Below, one piece after another: positions 35,122-46,890 of a DNA stretch of 64,000 bases (its first letter is position 1; each line of letters begins with the position of its first letter). Below the pieces are notes generated by a model that worked only from the letters and a program-made list of their open reading frames with translations, searched no databases and had not been told where the DNA came from. A program made the position numbers and the translations under genes. The DNA comes from Byssochlamys sp. IMV 00236 (taxonomy: Eukaryota > Ascomycota > Eurotiomycetes > Eurotiales > Thermoascaceae): the NCBI GenBank assembly GCA_001931875.2, contig MSJH02000837.1, positions 62,001-126,000 on the forward strand, given 5' to 3'.

Positions 35122-36854
35122 TCATCGTCGACTCCGTCTCTCTTCATCTTTCTTGAGTCGCTTGCGACTCTCACTCGCAATCATATCACTGAGATCCTCC
35201 TGAAAAGCCCAATTAGGATGCTCTTGCTGTTTCTGCGCATCATAGAGACCCTGAAGGTCCTCCTTATTGATGCCATCATGAGCCTGCAAAGAGTCCGGAT
35301 CAACAGACACTTCAACATCGCCCGGCTTCTTCCTCTTCCGGTTCTGGTCTTCTGCCCCAAGAACGGGAATGTGACTCTGAGCTGCTTTGAGATCATATGC
35401 TCTGTCGCCTCCGAAGAAACCGTGTACGCGGGTCTGCTGTTCGGGAATGACTTGGTACGCAGTTCTTGGTTGTGTGTATTCCTCGGTTTCTGTTCCCCGA
35501 CCATGCTTGCGCACATCGAATTCACCAGCTATGCTCTCTGTTCCTCCGATTTCGGTTGGTACAGCGGAAACAATACCGCTGGGAGTTTCCAAGCCACTGG
35601 GTGTCTGCAATCCTCCCTCGTCACCCTCCTCCTCCTCTTCCTCCTCTTCGCTTTCTTCTTCCTCTTCCTCTTCTTCTTCTGGAGGCTGTAGTTCTCCCCA
35701 GAGATCCTTCTCCACCGGCTCCCCTTGTTGCACGTTCTGCTGCGTTTGCAGCACACCGAAAATATCACCTCCATAGAGAGGTCTGTTATGCTCGTCCACT
35801 GGAGGTTTTCCATAGCCACCGGGATGGTAACCCCACATGCCTCCCGGGGGCGGAGGAGCGTTCAGACCAGGAATCTTGAGAGCAGGATAGGACGGCGGGG
35901 GTCCGAACCGCTGCTGATTGATGAGCCAAGGAGGCGGTGCGCCTGGTGGGATATTGAGCGCTTCTTTTAGCTCGTCACTGAGCTCACCAGGGCGCAAGTG
36001 CCGGAGATTCGTCTCGTATTCCTTGCCTTCGTAGTAAACTTCGCCGTAACGAGTGAGTTCGGGCTTTGTCTGAAATCGAAAGAAAGCCTCGTAAAGCTTC
36101 TGGTAATCGATATCCAATCTTCCCATTTTCGGGTTTACTCTTTCTCTCTGCTTCTGCTTTAAAGTTGCTTGTTCCTGTTTTTCAAGGGCGGCGTCCCGCA
36201 TTTCAGCGATACCCGTCTCCTGGATGAACTTGGGAAGCGCAAAGGGAGGTTTCTCCACACCTCTCTTGGAAGAGAGATATTCCCGTTTCAGCGACCAATG
36301 TGAAGGTACAGGGACGACATTTCGATAGGCTTTGACGTGAACGAGCAAACGCGGGTCTGGGGCTGATGTATCTGTCCACTCCACAATCTCGGGTTTGTGC
36401 ACCATTGCCTTAAGTTCAGCAACAGAGAGCTTATTCAATTCTTTCCGTTTCCGCTTCGATAATTTGGGCGCCTGGTTCTCCTCTTCATCTGGAACCTCGT
36501 CATCATCGTCGTAATACACCTCTGGTTTTTCGGGCTCTTTGGGCGCGGCGCCTTCTCCTTCCGTATCCTCAAACTTTCCTATGACATCCTTGTACATATC
36601 CCATAAGGGATCGTTAGGGTCTACCGAAATTTGTGAGAGTTGCGAATCCTTGTCATCATGTGCCTTTGATGTCGATGGTTCAGTTTCGGGCTCTACTTTT
36701 GAAGGCTCGACCTTCGGTTCAGCAGCGTCCTAATAATAGTTAGCAAATGACTCAACAGAAGTGTGCACGTATGACATACCTCATTATTCTTCTTCTCCTT
36801 CTTCCTTTGCCTTCTCAGTTGATTCTTGCTAAGTTTCGCAGTTGCCGCCGACAT
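35122..36854 (-). CDS. Splicing factor 3B subunit 2 (SF3B2/SAP145/Cus1)
   Basis: Exons 36854-36780 and 36729-35122 encode 560 residues. The 50-nt intron has GTATGT and a GCTAACTATTATTAG end. The N-terminus MSAATAKLSKNQLRRQRKKE is basic. The central DUF382 domain (about residues 137-260) has PEIVEWTDTSAPDPRLLVHV and YRNVVPVPSHWSLKREYLSS. The PSP domain (about 270-325) has LRPGELSDELKEALNIPPG and APPPWLINQQRFGPPPSYP. A long glutamate run follows near residues 380-405, then a basic C-terminus. The family is part of the U2 snRNP SF3b complex and contacts pre-mRNA near the branch point, working with SF3B4/Hsh49. A CACGTG E-box lies upstream at 37073-37078. Confidence 0.95.
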
Positions 36855-37659
36855 GGTGTACGAAAAGGGACAGGGCCCTAGCTCCTATCTTGGTGGATGG
36901 ATCGTATACTCGCGTCAGGATGGTCCGATATCGTATCAAGCTTCGTCAAAGACACGAAGAGCTCCCCACTGGGTATTAAGGTGCTTGCGCGAGCTAAACT
37001 TTTCTGATGGGAATCGAGCGCGGTTGCGATCGAGAACTCCGACGCCGACTTTCGCCTCTGCTCCAATACCGTCACGTGATAATACGCGCCTATCGCTCCA
37101 CAGCCTGCTTTACTCTAAGTAAGTTAGTGTACAGATTTGCGCGTATATAGTTAAGGCCCCAGTCCCGCTATAAAGTAGGTTGTAGGTGCAACAATCTTCC
37201 CTGTTACCTGCCACATGTATTTATAACTATATCTGACAAATAGTACAGAAATATGATATCATACTAGGAAACTAGTATTAGCATGTAGTTAGTCATTTCC
37301 AACTTCGCCTGGTCGTCTCCTGCCTGCTATTCCAAGCGCCTTATTGCATACTGGCAATAACTTTTGTCGTCCTAGGGAAGAAATAGAAAAGGAAATACAT
37401 GAAGAATGAGAAAAGGACCTGTCAACGCCACTGTTCTCCCAGAACTGTTCGAGCGTCAATGCTGATGCCTGCGTAGGGAATAATAAAAAAACAGACTGAT
37501 GAATAGGCCGATATCAGAAACGTCCAAGCGTTATCTGGACACGACAGTAGCCCGCCCAGGTCAACCTGATGCGTAACGAATGCAAGAGCTCTCCTTTCTC
37601 CGTTCACTGCCCGTGTTCCAGATATCCAAGTCAGAAAAGAGAAGGATATTATGCAAGGC
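36855..37659. other. Intergenic region with the SF3B2 promoter
   Basis: Holds the upstream region of SF3B2, including CACGTG at 37073-37078 about 220 bp before its start, and the 3' flank of the H2C2 gene. A short frame at 37422-37688 on the minus strand could be a further 3' exon of the H2C2 gene, but I cannot support it. Confidence 0.5.
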
Positions 37660-39234
37660 TCAAAAGGAACGCTGATTCGGAGTGCCATCGTTCCTCACGA
37701 GGACAGGGTTATACCTGAGCTGAGGTGGAATAAGCGATGGGTCGCTCCTTGGGGGGTTCAAAGGGCTGGCAATGGAATTGGGCATTGTATGTAAGGCATC
37801 GCTAAGAAAAGAAGACATCCCGTGACTTTCACCTGGCTGTTCACGAATTTGTTGGCGGCCATTATCCCAATCGCCCTGGCTGCGAGACTCACTAAGCACA
37901 TGTGTCTGCAACCTGTCTAGGTTCGCGTGTCGACTGACTACCGACTGTCTCCTAGATACGGGGGGAGAGATATCCGTTGGAGACCGCGATGCTGGTTCAA
38001 GTTGCGGTGATTCCCTCCGTGAGCTAGGAGGTGTAAGACGGGATCCTCGTCGACGAACTTGACAAGTAGGACATATCTTGACGAAACGGGAAATAAGCTC
38101 CTTGGGGATCCTGGATATGTGTTCTGTCAGATAAAAGCCACAGAAGACCAGCATATTTGAGGCCACTTTATCAGGACATGTCCGGCGTGACTTACCATGA
38201 ATATACCCGACGCACTTGGGCAGAGGTCTTGTCTCGACCACCGTGTTGGCATTCTTGATGTGCCTTTGTAAGAATCTTGAATAGCTTTTCGCGAATAGCT
38301 ACTGGCTTTCCCTCATGACAGATCATCCTGCACTGTTTCAATACCATCAGAATTAGCATCATCCAAGAGTTGAACATGTGACATCATGTTACCTCTGGGT
38401 TTTGTCCGTCAATTGCCTGGAGCTTGAACATCTTTTTGACCCAGAACCTATATTTTTCATCGTTAGAGATTCCCATTGGTATAGTTGAATAAAGATGGAG
38501 ATTGGATAGAGGCGATATAATGGCAGGCTTCTTCAATTGGATGAAGGGATATCTATTTACGTACCTGAACTGAGCAGATTCGACAGCCGTATCCTTCGGG
38601 TCCATCAGCACGCTCCTGATATTCCGCGCTCTGGCGGCGTGAATAAGTGCTTTGTCTTGTTTCTTCACAGAAAGATCATCGACATAACTGAAAATTTGAT
38701 GAGCAAAGTGTCTGTCTGCTCATTCGATGGGAAATGGACAACATACCTTGCCATTAACCGGTCGAATTCCCTAACATCTGGAAAACCTTGCAGTGGAGGT
38801 ATGACAGGTTCAGACAGCATTGTGCTCTCATCGAACGACTCTTGACTTTCGACTTCATCTCGAGGCAACGGAGACCGCAGAGGCAGATATCTCGGGGAAT
38901 GAAGATAGTGCGTCTGGGATGCATAGTCTGAGTATTTGTGAGGCAACCCCTGGGAGAAGATCTGGTTTTGTGGAGAAATTGGAGAAAGATACTGCCTAGG
39001 GGCGTAAGATGCTCCCGAATCCGGAGGATTTTGAGACAGACATGACGGTTGAGCAAATGATCCGAGCTGAGTCGAATAGGTGCTAAACGGCTGCTGGGAG
39101 AAGCTGTATGCTGCAGACTCAGCGTACCCAAGCTCATGCGGTTCGACATTGTCATATGTGCCAGATATATTCAGTTGCTGGCCAATGAAGTAGTTATCGT
39201 GCCCCTGGCTGCTATATTTTCCGTACCCACTCAT
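37660..39234 (-). CDS. H2C2 integrase-type zinc-finger protein, function unknown
   Basis: Five exons, 39234-38747, 38687-38565, 38447-38393, 38332-38196 and 38110-37660, give 417 residues; all four introns (59, 117, 60 and 85 nt) are GT-AG and in phase. The start MSGYGKYSSQGHDNYFIGQQ has a good context (CATCATGAG). The N-terminal 160 residues are Ser/Gln/Tyr-rich. The middle has FWVKKMFKLQAIDGQNPE. Then comes a zinc finger, KAHQECQHGGRDKTSAQVRR ... WIPKELISRFVKICPTCQ, with H-x4-H and C-x2-C spacing exactly as in retroviral and Gypsy integrase zinc-binding domains. There is no integrase catalytic core. The tail is Ser/Pro-rich. It may be a domesticated integrase fragment and a nuclear regulator; this is inference. 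The 3' end is uncertain because CTCAGGTATAACC could be another donor. Confidence 0.75.
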
Positions 39235-42200
39235 GATGGCTTGATCTAGATAGTACTGGGAAAGTAATATATCGACGACAGAACACAGGGGATGCCGGTA
39301 TGGTACAAGTCTTTGTGTGCTTAGGAGTAATTGAGAGAGGTATTTAGCGGCTTTCAAGTCCACTAATGAGTCAATATTATGGATATCGTATTCAATCTGC
39401 CACAACTGGAACCCCAGACTGAGTTGTCATGAATTGTATAAATATAGTCGATAGAGGAACCGAGATCAAGAAGAAGAGAAAGACAGAAGAAGGGCTTCAA
39501 CACCAAGAAACCAGTGTGAATGGTGAAACACTTCTTTATGGGAAATTGAATGCCAGGTGGTATCAGGAAGCAATCTCAAGACACAAGAAGGGCGAAGGAT
39601 AGCATACAAATAGCTAGTCTGGCTAGCTACAAGCAGAAAAGAAACATGGGATCGCATGCGGGTGCTGTACATCGAGTACGTGTGGCAAGAAGAGTTCAAA
39701 AGAGAGCTCCACGAGACCATGACGCCCTGCCTGCAGAATCCAAGCGACCATGAGAGGAAAGAAACATAGAGCATAGGATCCCTGGAAAGGGACAGCAAAT
39801 AATGCAATAGATGTGTTCTCTGTAAGGTACGGGGCGAGATACTAAAAGTCAGCTGAACCATCGTGGGAAATGGGGATAAGGTGGAGCTTGCATGGATCTG
39901 GATATCTGACTGCAAGTTGCATCGACAATCCAAGCCGGAAGCGGTCAAACCCAATCGAGTAAAGAGCATCATTTTCGCCTGGTATAAGGATCAACGGGGG
40001 CAGACAGCTTGTTGTTCCATTCTTCTGCCCGGGCCTCGCTGATTCAGAGCCAAAGAACAGCCACGGTGAGTTTTCACATCACTGCAAGCCCCAAGCAGCA
40101 TGGATCTTCGCAAGGCGCTCATGCGTTGCGCTTCCTCACCGACTTCATTCAACAATGTCTTCATCAACGGAAATATACATGGCACGCTCGCTGGCCACGT
40201 CGAGGAGGGTGGCCCTACTGCAATGTCATCCAAGGGTGCTGTATGCCGGGACAGGCTATAACCAATGACCGGACGGTGATCGGGGGATTGGGGGCCAGCT
40301 ATGGCGCCAACAAAGTCGTCAGAGATCCATGATAGGTCTCGCGATCCGACTTTGGTACCTTTCAGAGAAATGTCTGTGTAGGCTCAACTGTCATCTAGAC
40401 CTGGCCGATATACATACTTCGTTTTCTCTGACCGTGACAGTGCGATGCCGGGAACCATCGGGCGCCCCTCATCTGCAGCAGTGGCATGCACAGAAGAGCC
40501 CTTATTTGGGCATGATGTCTCCTGCGTGCAATAAATCAGGGTCAAGGGGGATAGAACTCCGGTTCCTGCGAAATCCATATCGTCGGAGACTCGTGTCCTG
40601 GGGTGATTTGGGCTGGCAGTGTCAAATCCGTGTCTAGCCACGAGGCACAATCGAGCGTTTCACGTCTCCCAGGCGGCTGCTTTCTGTGCGACGTATCTAC
40701 TGCATTGCCTCGAGGTGATGAGCCACTTAGGAATGCCCACCGCACTATGATGACGGACACCTGGACCATTTCTGACGTGCCCTTCAACTCTCTCATATGT
40801 CCTTTGCAAATGCAGCTCTGCTGTCCAGACCTCTGACTCTGGGTGTCTTCTACCCGTCAATGAGAAAAGGCATAAGCAATCTTTGTATGTCGTGGAATCA
40901 TTGCTGCAGATCTCTGGAGAGGATCTTCTCAATGGCTCGTATAAGTGCGTTTGTTTATGACAATGTCTCAGCGACCTAGCTGGACCATTGAAGCTACGCT
41001 GCTATGGGTATAGCGGTCTCCGCACTATGGACTCTATCGGTTCTGGCATTTATCTGTCTTAACCAAATCTGATACTGGATAGTATCGCTAAGAAGCGAGA
41101 TATACATACATAGTCAAAAGCTTCTAGATGATGTAGTTGCGATGGTAATAGCCGGACTGTGACTAGGGTAGGCTTCTTGCGATCGCAACGAGCGTCTCAA
41201 GGACAAGAGATCTCCGATAATGTGCGCTGCTGCAGGGACAGCGAACAGGAGAAATCGCCGTCCACTCAGTGCAGAACAAGTAGCGCAGGATTCGTCGCGA
41301 GATCGGGCATGAGAAGTAGCAAACGGTGTTCTCCGATTTGCTGCTTGTGCTGCTCGCATTGAGCAAAGTAGACCAGTCGTCTAGGTAGTGTATATCTATG
41401 CAATCGGGCAACGTCCGGCATTAAGTAGCGGAGCCGTGGAGAACTGGGTCTCGTTAATAAATAGTAACTATATACCATTTTTGGGATGAATAGCGCCAGA
41501 ATCCGATGGGCTATTAGATTATCACGGGATTTCCAAGTGCGGTTCAGCAGACAGCAGGGCCGGGGTTATTGCCATCAATTATCTATTATTGGGATCAGAG
41601 AATGAACAGTTCACGAAACGAAGGCATGGATAATTACCATAGCCTTGCTAAGTCTCTCAATGACTAACTGACATCGGCCGTCGAACCCAACTAGTCATCA
41701 TGTCACACATAACTACCTGCAGCTTAAAGCCTGAGAATCAATAGTATTCTACGCTTAGACCGCACTTTTGAGTCAGACAGACAGCACGAAGTTCTCCGAT
41801 CCTTCACGATATAGCCTGGTCTCTGGACTTGGATCTAGACCCTTGAAAAGGTGAGCTAGACTTGACGGCGGCGGAATCAGTAACTCCCTGGATGTATCTT
41901 GTCGGATCCTAGATACATACTGTTGCACGATACTAGCAATACATGAAGAAGCAGCACTATAGACCGTGTCGAGAATGATGAAATGCAATCCCATTTCCTG
42001 AAAGGAACTTGAGCCATGTACTCGGTACTATACATTTCGAGGTTGCAGTGGACTTGAGGGACTCGGAATATTCAGAAACTGATCTCTCCTAACTTTGATC
42101 TCCCATATATCATATCAATTATTATTTACCTTTCTGGGACATGGATCTTGATCGTTGACCATAACTTCCTGAAGCGCTAGTCAACAGTCAGTCAAAGTTC

Positions 42201-43824
42201 GGTCCCCTTAACCAAACAAGCAAGTAACTATAGTTAATGTATGTACATACTTAGTCTAGGCCCCAGCTTTTATCCCTGTATGGGAACTAACTACATATCT
42301 ATCTAACCCTCCTCTAACCTTACCCTCTCATTGTCTGCATGTATATACCCTGTCATTCTCCCTTGTCAAAGACAAAAGATTAAAACAAAGGAACGAAGCC
42401 AAACCCCCTGTTCCTACAAAGCAAGCCACACTACCGGAACCGCAGGACCATCTCTGTTTGGTTATAGAACTTGTTAAACGAACGGATACTTCGGGATTAA
42501 CTAATAGCTTTCTTTGGTTTCTTCTGTGCCCATGCCTGTCAGGATACGAGCATAGTAGACGAGATAATCTTCCAAACTACCTAATGAGTAAATGTCTATT
42601 GGATACTTACTCTCTCTGCTCTTGCTATTATCATGCAGTGCAATCGCCTCATTCCATCCCCTATATCCCGATTACCGTCTGCAGAATTTCTTTTCTTCAG
42701 AATAATCCAAAATAACTCCTTGTATAGTTAGTATACATGCATCTTGTTTCGTGTTTCTAAGCGCAGAGTCCCCGTGCCTCTTGTAGAAATTTCAAGTGTA
42801 CTAACTAGCACCTCACCTCACTGCAGAGTTGTGGAGTCATTCCCTACCTTGTGTTACTTTGTTTCTCTTTTCAAGGTCCCGTATATTGCCCATATGAGGG
42901 CGGTCCTCATCGTATTTTCTTTCGCCTCACCTGATTGCAGCTGCCTCTTCTCGTCTAATAGACATTTATCATGAGTACTACCCGAAAATGGAAGTTCTTG
43001 TTATCTCGTTAGAGAGTCGATTTCTCAACGGCGGGAAATGTCGGTATAGGATGACCCGCCGACCTCTCGTTATGCTATACCAGTGTGGGCCCAACATCGG
43101 GGTTCTTTACTACATTGCTTTTAGCCATGGCACAAGCGGCATGAAGGATTCGATTGTGCTTCCTGGCTGATAACTGGAAAGGAGCAGCCTATCCTCAAGA
43201 TTTCCCTTGTACTTTTTTTCCGCACAGGAGGCTGCGCGTGCTAGATGGCAATGATACAGCAGAGCAAGATAGTGCAAGCAGACAGCGGTATTGAGATTTC
43301 TAGACCCGTGAAGAGTTCCCGAAGCGCTGTTGCCAAAAAGCTTTATTGACATAAAACAACAAATATAAATACAGTGTCGCCCATAGAAACATAGTCATCA
43401 CCCCTGATTCCACCAGGTCCTGAGATGAGCACACTCAGCAAGGCGTGGGATGAACAGCGTTTATAAACACAAAGTTGCAAAAACGGAACCTAAGAAAGAC
43501 CCCAGATAGTCAAAACACCGCCCAATGGATCAATTAAACCAAAATGCCTCATCGTCATTAGTCATAGAGCATCTGTCAGCCAGACAGAGTAGCTGTTCTG
43601 TGCTCCCCAGCGATAGAATGCTGTCATTATCGAGTTATAGCAGTGTTTTTTTCAAGAAGCCGGTGAGGGATAGTACCGCAACTTTCGAGCTTCAGGAATG
43701 CTGTGCGTGGGGTGGGAAGAGGCACATGTCACGAATTGCGAGGGATCTTTCCTCGGGTGACATATGCGTAGTCGTGTATCGCGTTTTTGTTTCATTAGAT
43801 GATTCGTTCATCACTTCAACCGTA
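39235..43824. other. 4.6 kb region without a supported gene
   Basis: Composition is normal and not RIP-like. Open frames up to 168 codons exist on both strands, but none has a recognisable motif, codon pattern or consistent splice partners. It includes the upstream region of the H2C2 gene and the 3' flank of Byr4. A long 5' leader, a non-coding RNA or an unrecognised small gene are all possible. Confidence 0.5.
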
Positions 43825-46800
43825 TCAGGGCAAGAATCGATTGCCATTATCTGCGGTCTCAATCGGCTCCGCGTCGAAATGCCCAGCGTCAGTCCTGACC
43901 AAGCTGCGAATAGCCCATCTCCAACTGTCGCCGAGCTTTCCACGGTCAGCATTGACCCATTTATCAACTTTGCGCCTCCATTTTTCTTCCTCCGCCCTTT
44001 GTCGTTTGATAAACTCTGGTCCGACGTCGAACTCTTCGGTCATCGGCCATTCGTCCGAAGAATCACCACCGCTCCTATCATCACCGCTTGCCGCGCCATC
44101 GCCTTCGTTCGAGTCGTACGTCTTCGTTGCCTGGGGCCCACGTGATTTTGACACATTGTCTTTAAGATCCTCTAGACCTGCAAATGGATCTTCATCCTCA
44201 TCGACCACAGCGACTCCTTCGGTTCCGGGCTGTGTCGCCGCGAGCTTGAGCCAGCACATCCGCCGAGGATCAAAGACCATGCCTCCAACGACCTGCACAC
44301 CTTGCATTGCACCTACATTCGTTATCAGAGCCGGCGCCGTCTTTGGTGATTTAGGAGACGCCAATGCATCAAAGCCAGCCAAAGCATTTTCGTTCCCTTC
44401 CCAGCGGAACGTAGAAGGGTTGTACTGCATTCCCTTGAGGGCTGTAACAAGAGATGTCAGCTTAGATGCACATAGTATTCTTACAACATATGGAATTAAC
44501 GCACACTTAGCCTCATGTACGCCCGCTCCCAGCGGCTTGATCAAGTGAGGCTTGTTTAAACCTCCCGACTTTCCTCTTCTGCTCTTGATTGTCGACGAAG
44601 AGCTAGAGCCATGAGTGCCGGCTTGAGCCTTCCAATTTGCACTGACAGGAGCTAGAGGGCCGCCATCACGGTCCCTCAGGCTCATGTTCAATGAAGCTAT
44701 GCGCTGTTCCCTGGCATTTCTAGAGGCAGCAGTGTCGCGTGCAAACCGTGGAGTAGAGTCCTGTGGCCTGGAAGAAGTTACGGGAGTGGTTGGGGGGAAG
44801 GGATGCTCTGTTCGGTTTCCCGACGAAGTCTGTGACTGATTCGATTTAAGACGGAGAGATTTAGGAGCACCGCGCCCGACAGGTTGTTTGACGAATTTGC
44901 TCTCAGCTGATGCGGACGTTGGAAGATCATCGAACGACTCGAGCTCGGTTCCGTCACCGAAGTTTCGCCTCCTGGTTGGCCGGGTGATAGTGCGCTTAGC
45001 AGCTGCCGCTAGAGTCTCAGGGGCTAATTCGGTCGAAGAACGACCGGGAGTATCTGACCGCGTAGAAGTTGAATGACGAGAGGTCGGCCGCTGGGTATAA
45101 TGAGTATCTGTAGAACTATCCGAGTCCTTACGTCGAAGGTTACGGGGTTTGACGCTAACATGATGGGATTGATCATGAGATGCGCCTGCTGGAAGAAATG
45201 GCGCAGGTGTTCTGCGGTTAGAGACCAAGCGCGAGTCATTCGTCATGCGTTCGACCGGGGTTTTTGGCCGAGTCAACGAAGATGGCCGAGGAGCTCCGTC
45301 GTGACGTCCCGGAGAGCGCTGGAAGGACAGCCCTGTCGCAGACCCGGGCGCAGTACGCATGGCCGGCATGGATCTCTTTGCTCTCAAGAGCTGAGCACTA
45401 GTAGTAGTCGGCTCATTTTTGACAATATCCCTTGAAGGGTTAAAGACGAAATTGCGACGGCCGGGGGTCGAAGGCGTCGAAGTATGAGAAGATGTAGGAA
45501 GCGTAGGAAGGGAAGAGTGAGATATATGACCTCCAAATCTCGACTGCGGCCTTCGAAACTGCTGGAGGGGAGCACCGCTCTCAGAGACGGGTTCAAGGTG
45601 GGTAGAATGAGAACGATCATGGCCATGCCCGGAGAGGCGCGGAATTCGGGTTTTAGGGGAGACGGGCTTGTTTGTGAAAGTGATCGTAGTTGCAGAGCGA
45701 CGAGCAGGGCTAGATGGACGTTCTGTCTTGCGTCTGATATTCCGGTTGAGAGTGAGTTTTCCCGGGTTGAACACATCGCCGTCTCCTATCTCAAGATCAT
45801 CGAAGAAATCCTCCTTGGCTGAAACATGATCCGTCCTCTGCACCTTCGAGGGCGTGTCGGGGATATCCTGTGGAGGCTGCGACTCTTGCCGCTTCCTCAG
45901 GGATTCCTCGAGATTCAAGGGCCCATCAGGAAGGACCAAACCATCCAAGCCATCATCACTCTCAGCAGTCAAACAACTAGAAACACTGGGACTAAGAGCA
46001 GAGGCCGAAGAACTGCGATTTGATCGACCGTCCCTCATAGTTCCCGCAAAACGGACGCCAATGCTTCCTTCCGCCCACTCGAGGTCGAAATCATCCGGAG
46101 TATGGTTGGAAGAACCTGGAGTGTCCTTCCGTGTCGAGAGTCTCAGAGGCGTCCCGTCATCCGGAAACTCGAGGTCATGATCGAAATCATCCGTGTCTTC
46201 GGTGACATTCTGATTGTTCAGCACAGTTTGCCTTTGGGCCGCTCTCGGCTTCGGGACTTTGATTGTGGGGATATCGCCCGTATCGAGGAGATCATCGGAG
46301 TCTTTGAAAGCGGCTAGGTTGGGTACAGTCGGTCTAGAGTGCGGCGATGATGTTATATCAAAAATGTTCGGAGAGTGACATTTGACCGGGCTTGTAACGG
46401 CGGAGCCAATTTGACGCAGACTGTCGGGAAAGATGCGTGTCTCATGTTCCCTCAATACCAGCTCTCCATTGACCTCTGATAGATCCAAGTCTTCAGACCA
46501 GTCTTCAACAGCACTCTTTTTCACTTTCCTACGGCCGAGCCTCTTGATCGCGCCCCCAAGTAAGGCAGACTTGGGGACATTGGGTGGAATTGGAATGCCG
46601 GCATCTTTGGCGGACGCAATGGCTTCCTCTGTGGCGGCTTCGTCATTATCTTGCAGCAGAACCTGCCAATCCTCGTCACCTGCGTTGGAGTCGAGATCGG
46701 AACGGGCTGAACGGCGAGATGAGATGGAATCACGGTGTCCAGAGCGGCGTACTGACGAGCTTGTCACAGAGGTCGCGCTCGAAGCAGCAGGGAATTGTAT

Positions 46801-46890
46801 ATCATCCGTCCACTGCAGGTCACCATCGTCATCCCAACATTCAATCAGCTCCTCTTCAGCGTGGTGCAGTCGTAGAGTGGACGCCTCCAT
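43825..46890 (-). CDS. Byr4-type SIN inhibitor (Bub2-Byr4 GAP subunit)
   Basis: Exons 46890-44505 and 44441-43825 encode 1000 residues. The 63-nt intron uses GTGCGT as donor; this choice joins GVHEAK to SLKGMQYNPSTFRWEGNENA in frame. The N-terminus has ELIECWDDDGDLQWTDDIQF, followed by a long Ser/Thr/Pro-rich disordered region with repeated acidic DD motifs (DFDHDLEFPDD, DDFDLEWAEGS, FFDDLEIGDGDVF). The C-terminus has GMVFDPRRMCWLKLA, DPFAGLEDL and FIKRQRAEEEKWRRKVDKW. These are features of Byr4/Bfa1, which together with Bub2 forms the GTPase-activating complex for Spg1/Tem1 and restrains septation at spindle pole bodies. It is divergent from XRCC4. Confidence 0.85.
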   Translation of the reverse strand: MEASTLRLHHAEEELIECWDDDGDLQWTDDIQFPAASSATSVTSSSVRRSGHRDSISSRRSARSDLDSNAGDEDWQVLLQDNDEAATEEAIASAKDAGIPIPPNVPKSALLGGAIKRLGRRKVKKSAVEDWSEDLDLSEVNGELVLREHETRIFPDSLRQIGSAVTSPVKCHSPNIFDITSSPHSRPTVPNLAAFKDSDDLLDTGDIPTIKVPKPRAAQRQTVLNNQNVTEDTDDFDHDLEFPDDGTPLRLSTRKDTPGSSNHTPDDFDLEWAEGSIGVRFAGTMRDGRSNRSSSASALSPSVSSCLTAESDDGLDGLVLPDGPLNLEESLRKRQESQPPQDIPDTPSKVQRTDHVSAKEDFFDDLEIGDGDVFNPGKLTLNRNIRRKTERPSSPARRSATTITFTNKPVSPKTRIPRLSGHGHDRSHSTHLEPVSESGAPLQQFRRPQSRFGGHISHSSLPTLPTSSHTSTPSTPGRRNFVFNPSRDIVKNEPTTTSAQLLRAKRSMPAMRTAPGSATGLSFQRSPGRHDGAPRPSSLTRPKTPVERMTNDSRLVSNRRTPAPFLPAGASHDQSHHVSVKPRNLRRKDSDSSTDTHYTQRPTSRHSTSTRSDTPGRSSTELAPETLAAAAKRTITRPTRRRNFGDGTELESFDDLPTSASAESKFVKQPVGRGAPKSLRLKSNQSQTSSGNRTEHPFPPTTPVTSSRPQDSTPRFARDTAASRNAREQRIASLNMSLRDRDGGPLAPVSANWKAQAGTHGSSSSSTIKSRRGKSGGLNKPHLIKPLGAGVHEAKCALIPYVVRILCASKLTSLVTALKGMQYNPSTFRWEGNENALAGFDALASPKSPKTAPALITNVGAMQGVQVVGGMVFDPRRMCWLKLAATQPGTEGVAVVDEDEDPFAGLEDLKDNVSKSRGPQATKTYDSNEGDGAASGDDRSGGDSSDEWPMTEEFDVGPEFIKRQRAEEEKWRRKVDKWVNADRGKLGDSWRWAIRSLVRTDAGHFDAEPIETADNGNRFLP

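Noticed and set aside
39466..39972. 168-codon minus-strand frame upstream of the H2C2 gene
   Set aside because: Ser/Leu-rich, no motif, no supporting splice structure; could be a long 5' leader but not a gene I can support.
40009..40332. 107-codon plus frame and overlapping minus frames at 40000-40930
   Set aside because: Frames on both strands have similar length and no conserved features, as expected by chance at balanced composition.
34884..42000. Secondary metabolite or other gene cluster
   Set aside because: The neighbours are splicing, ribosomal and cell-cycle genes; no synthase, transporter or pathway regulator set is present.
43799..44548. 249-codon open frame on the plus strand
   Set aside because: It lies antisense within the Byr4 coding sequence; its composition (Ser/Pro/Leu-rich) is what an antisense shadow of that gene gives, and it has no motif.
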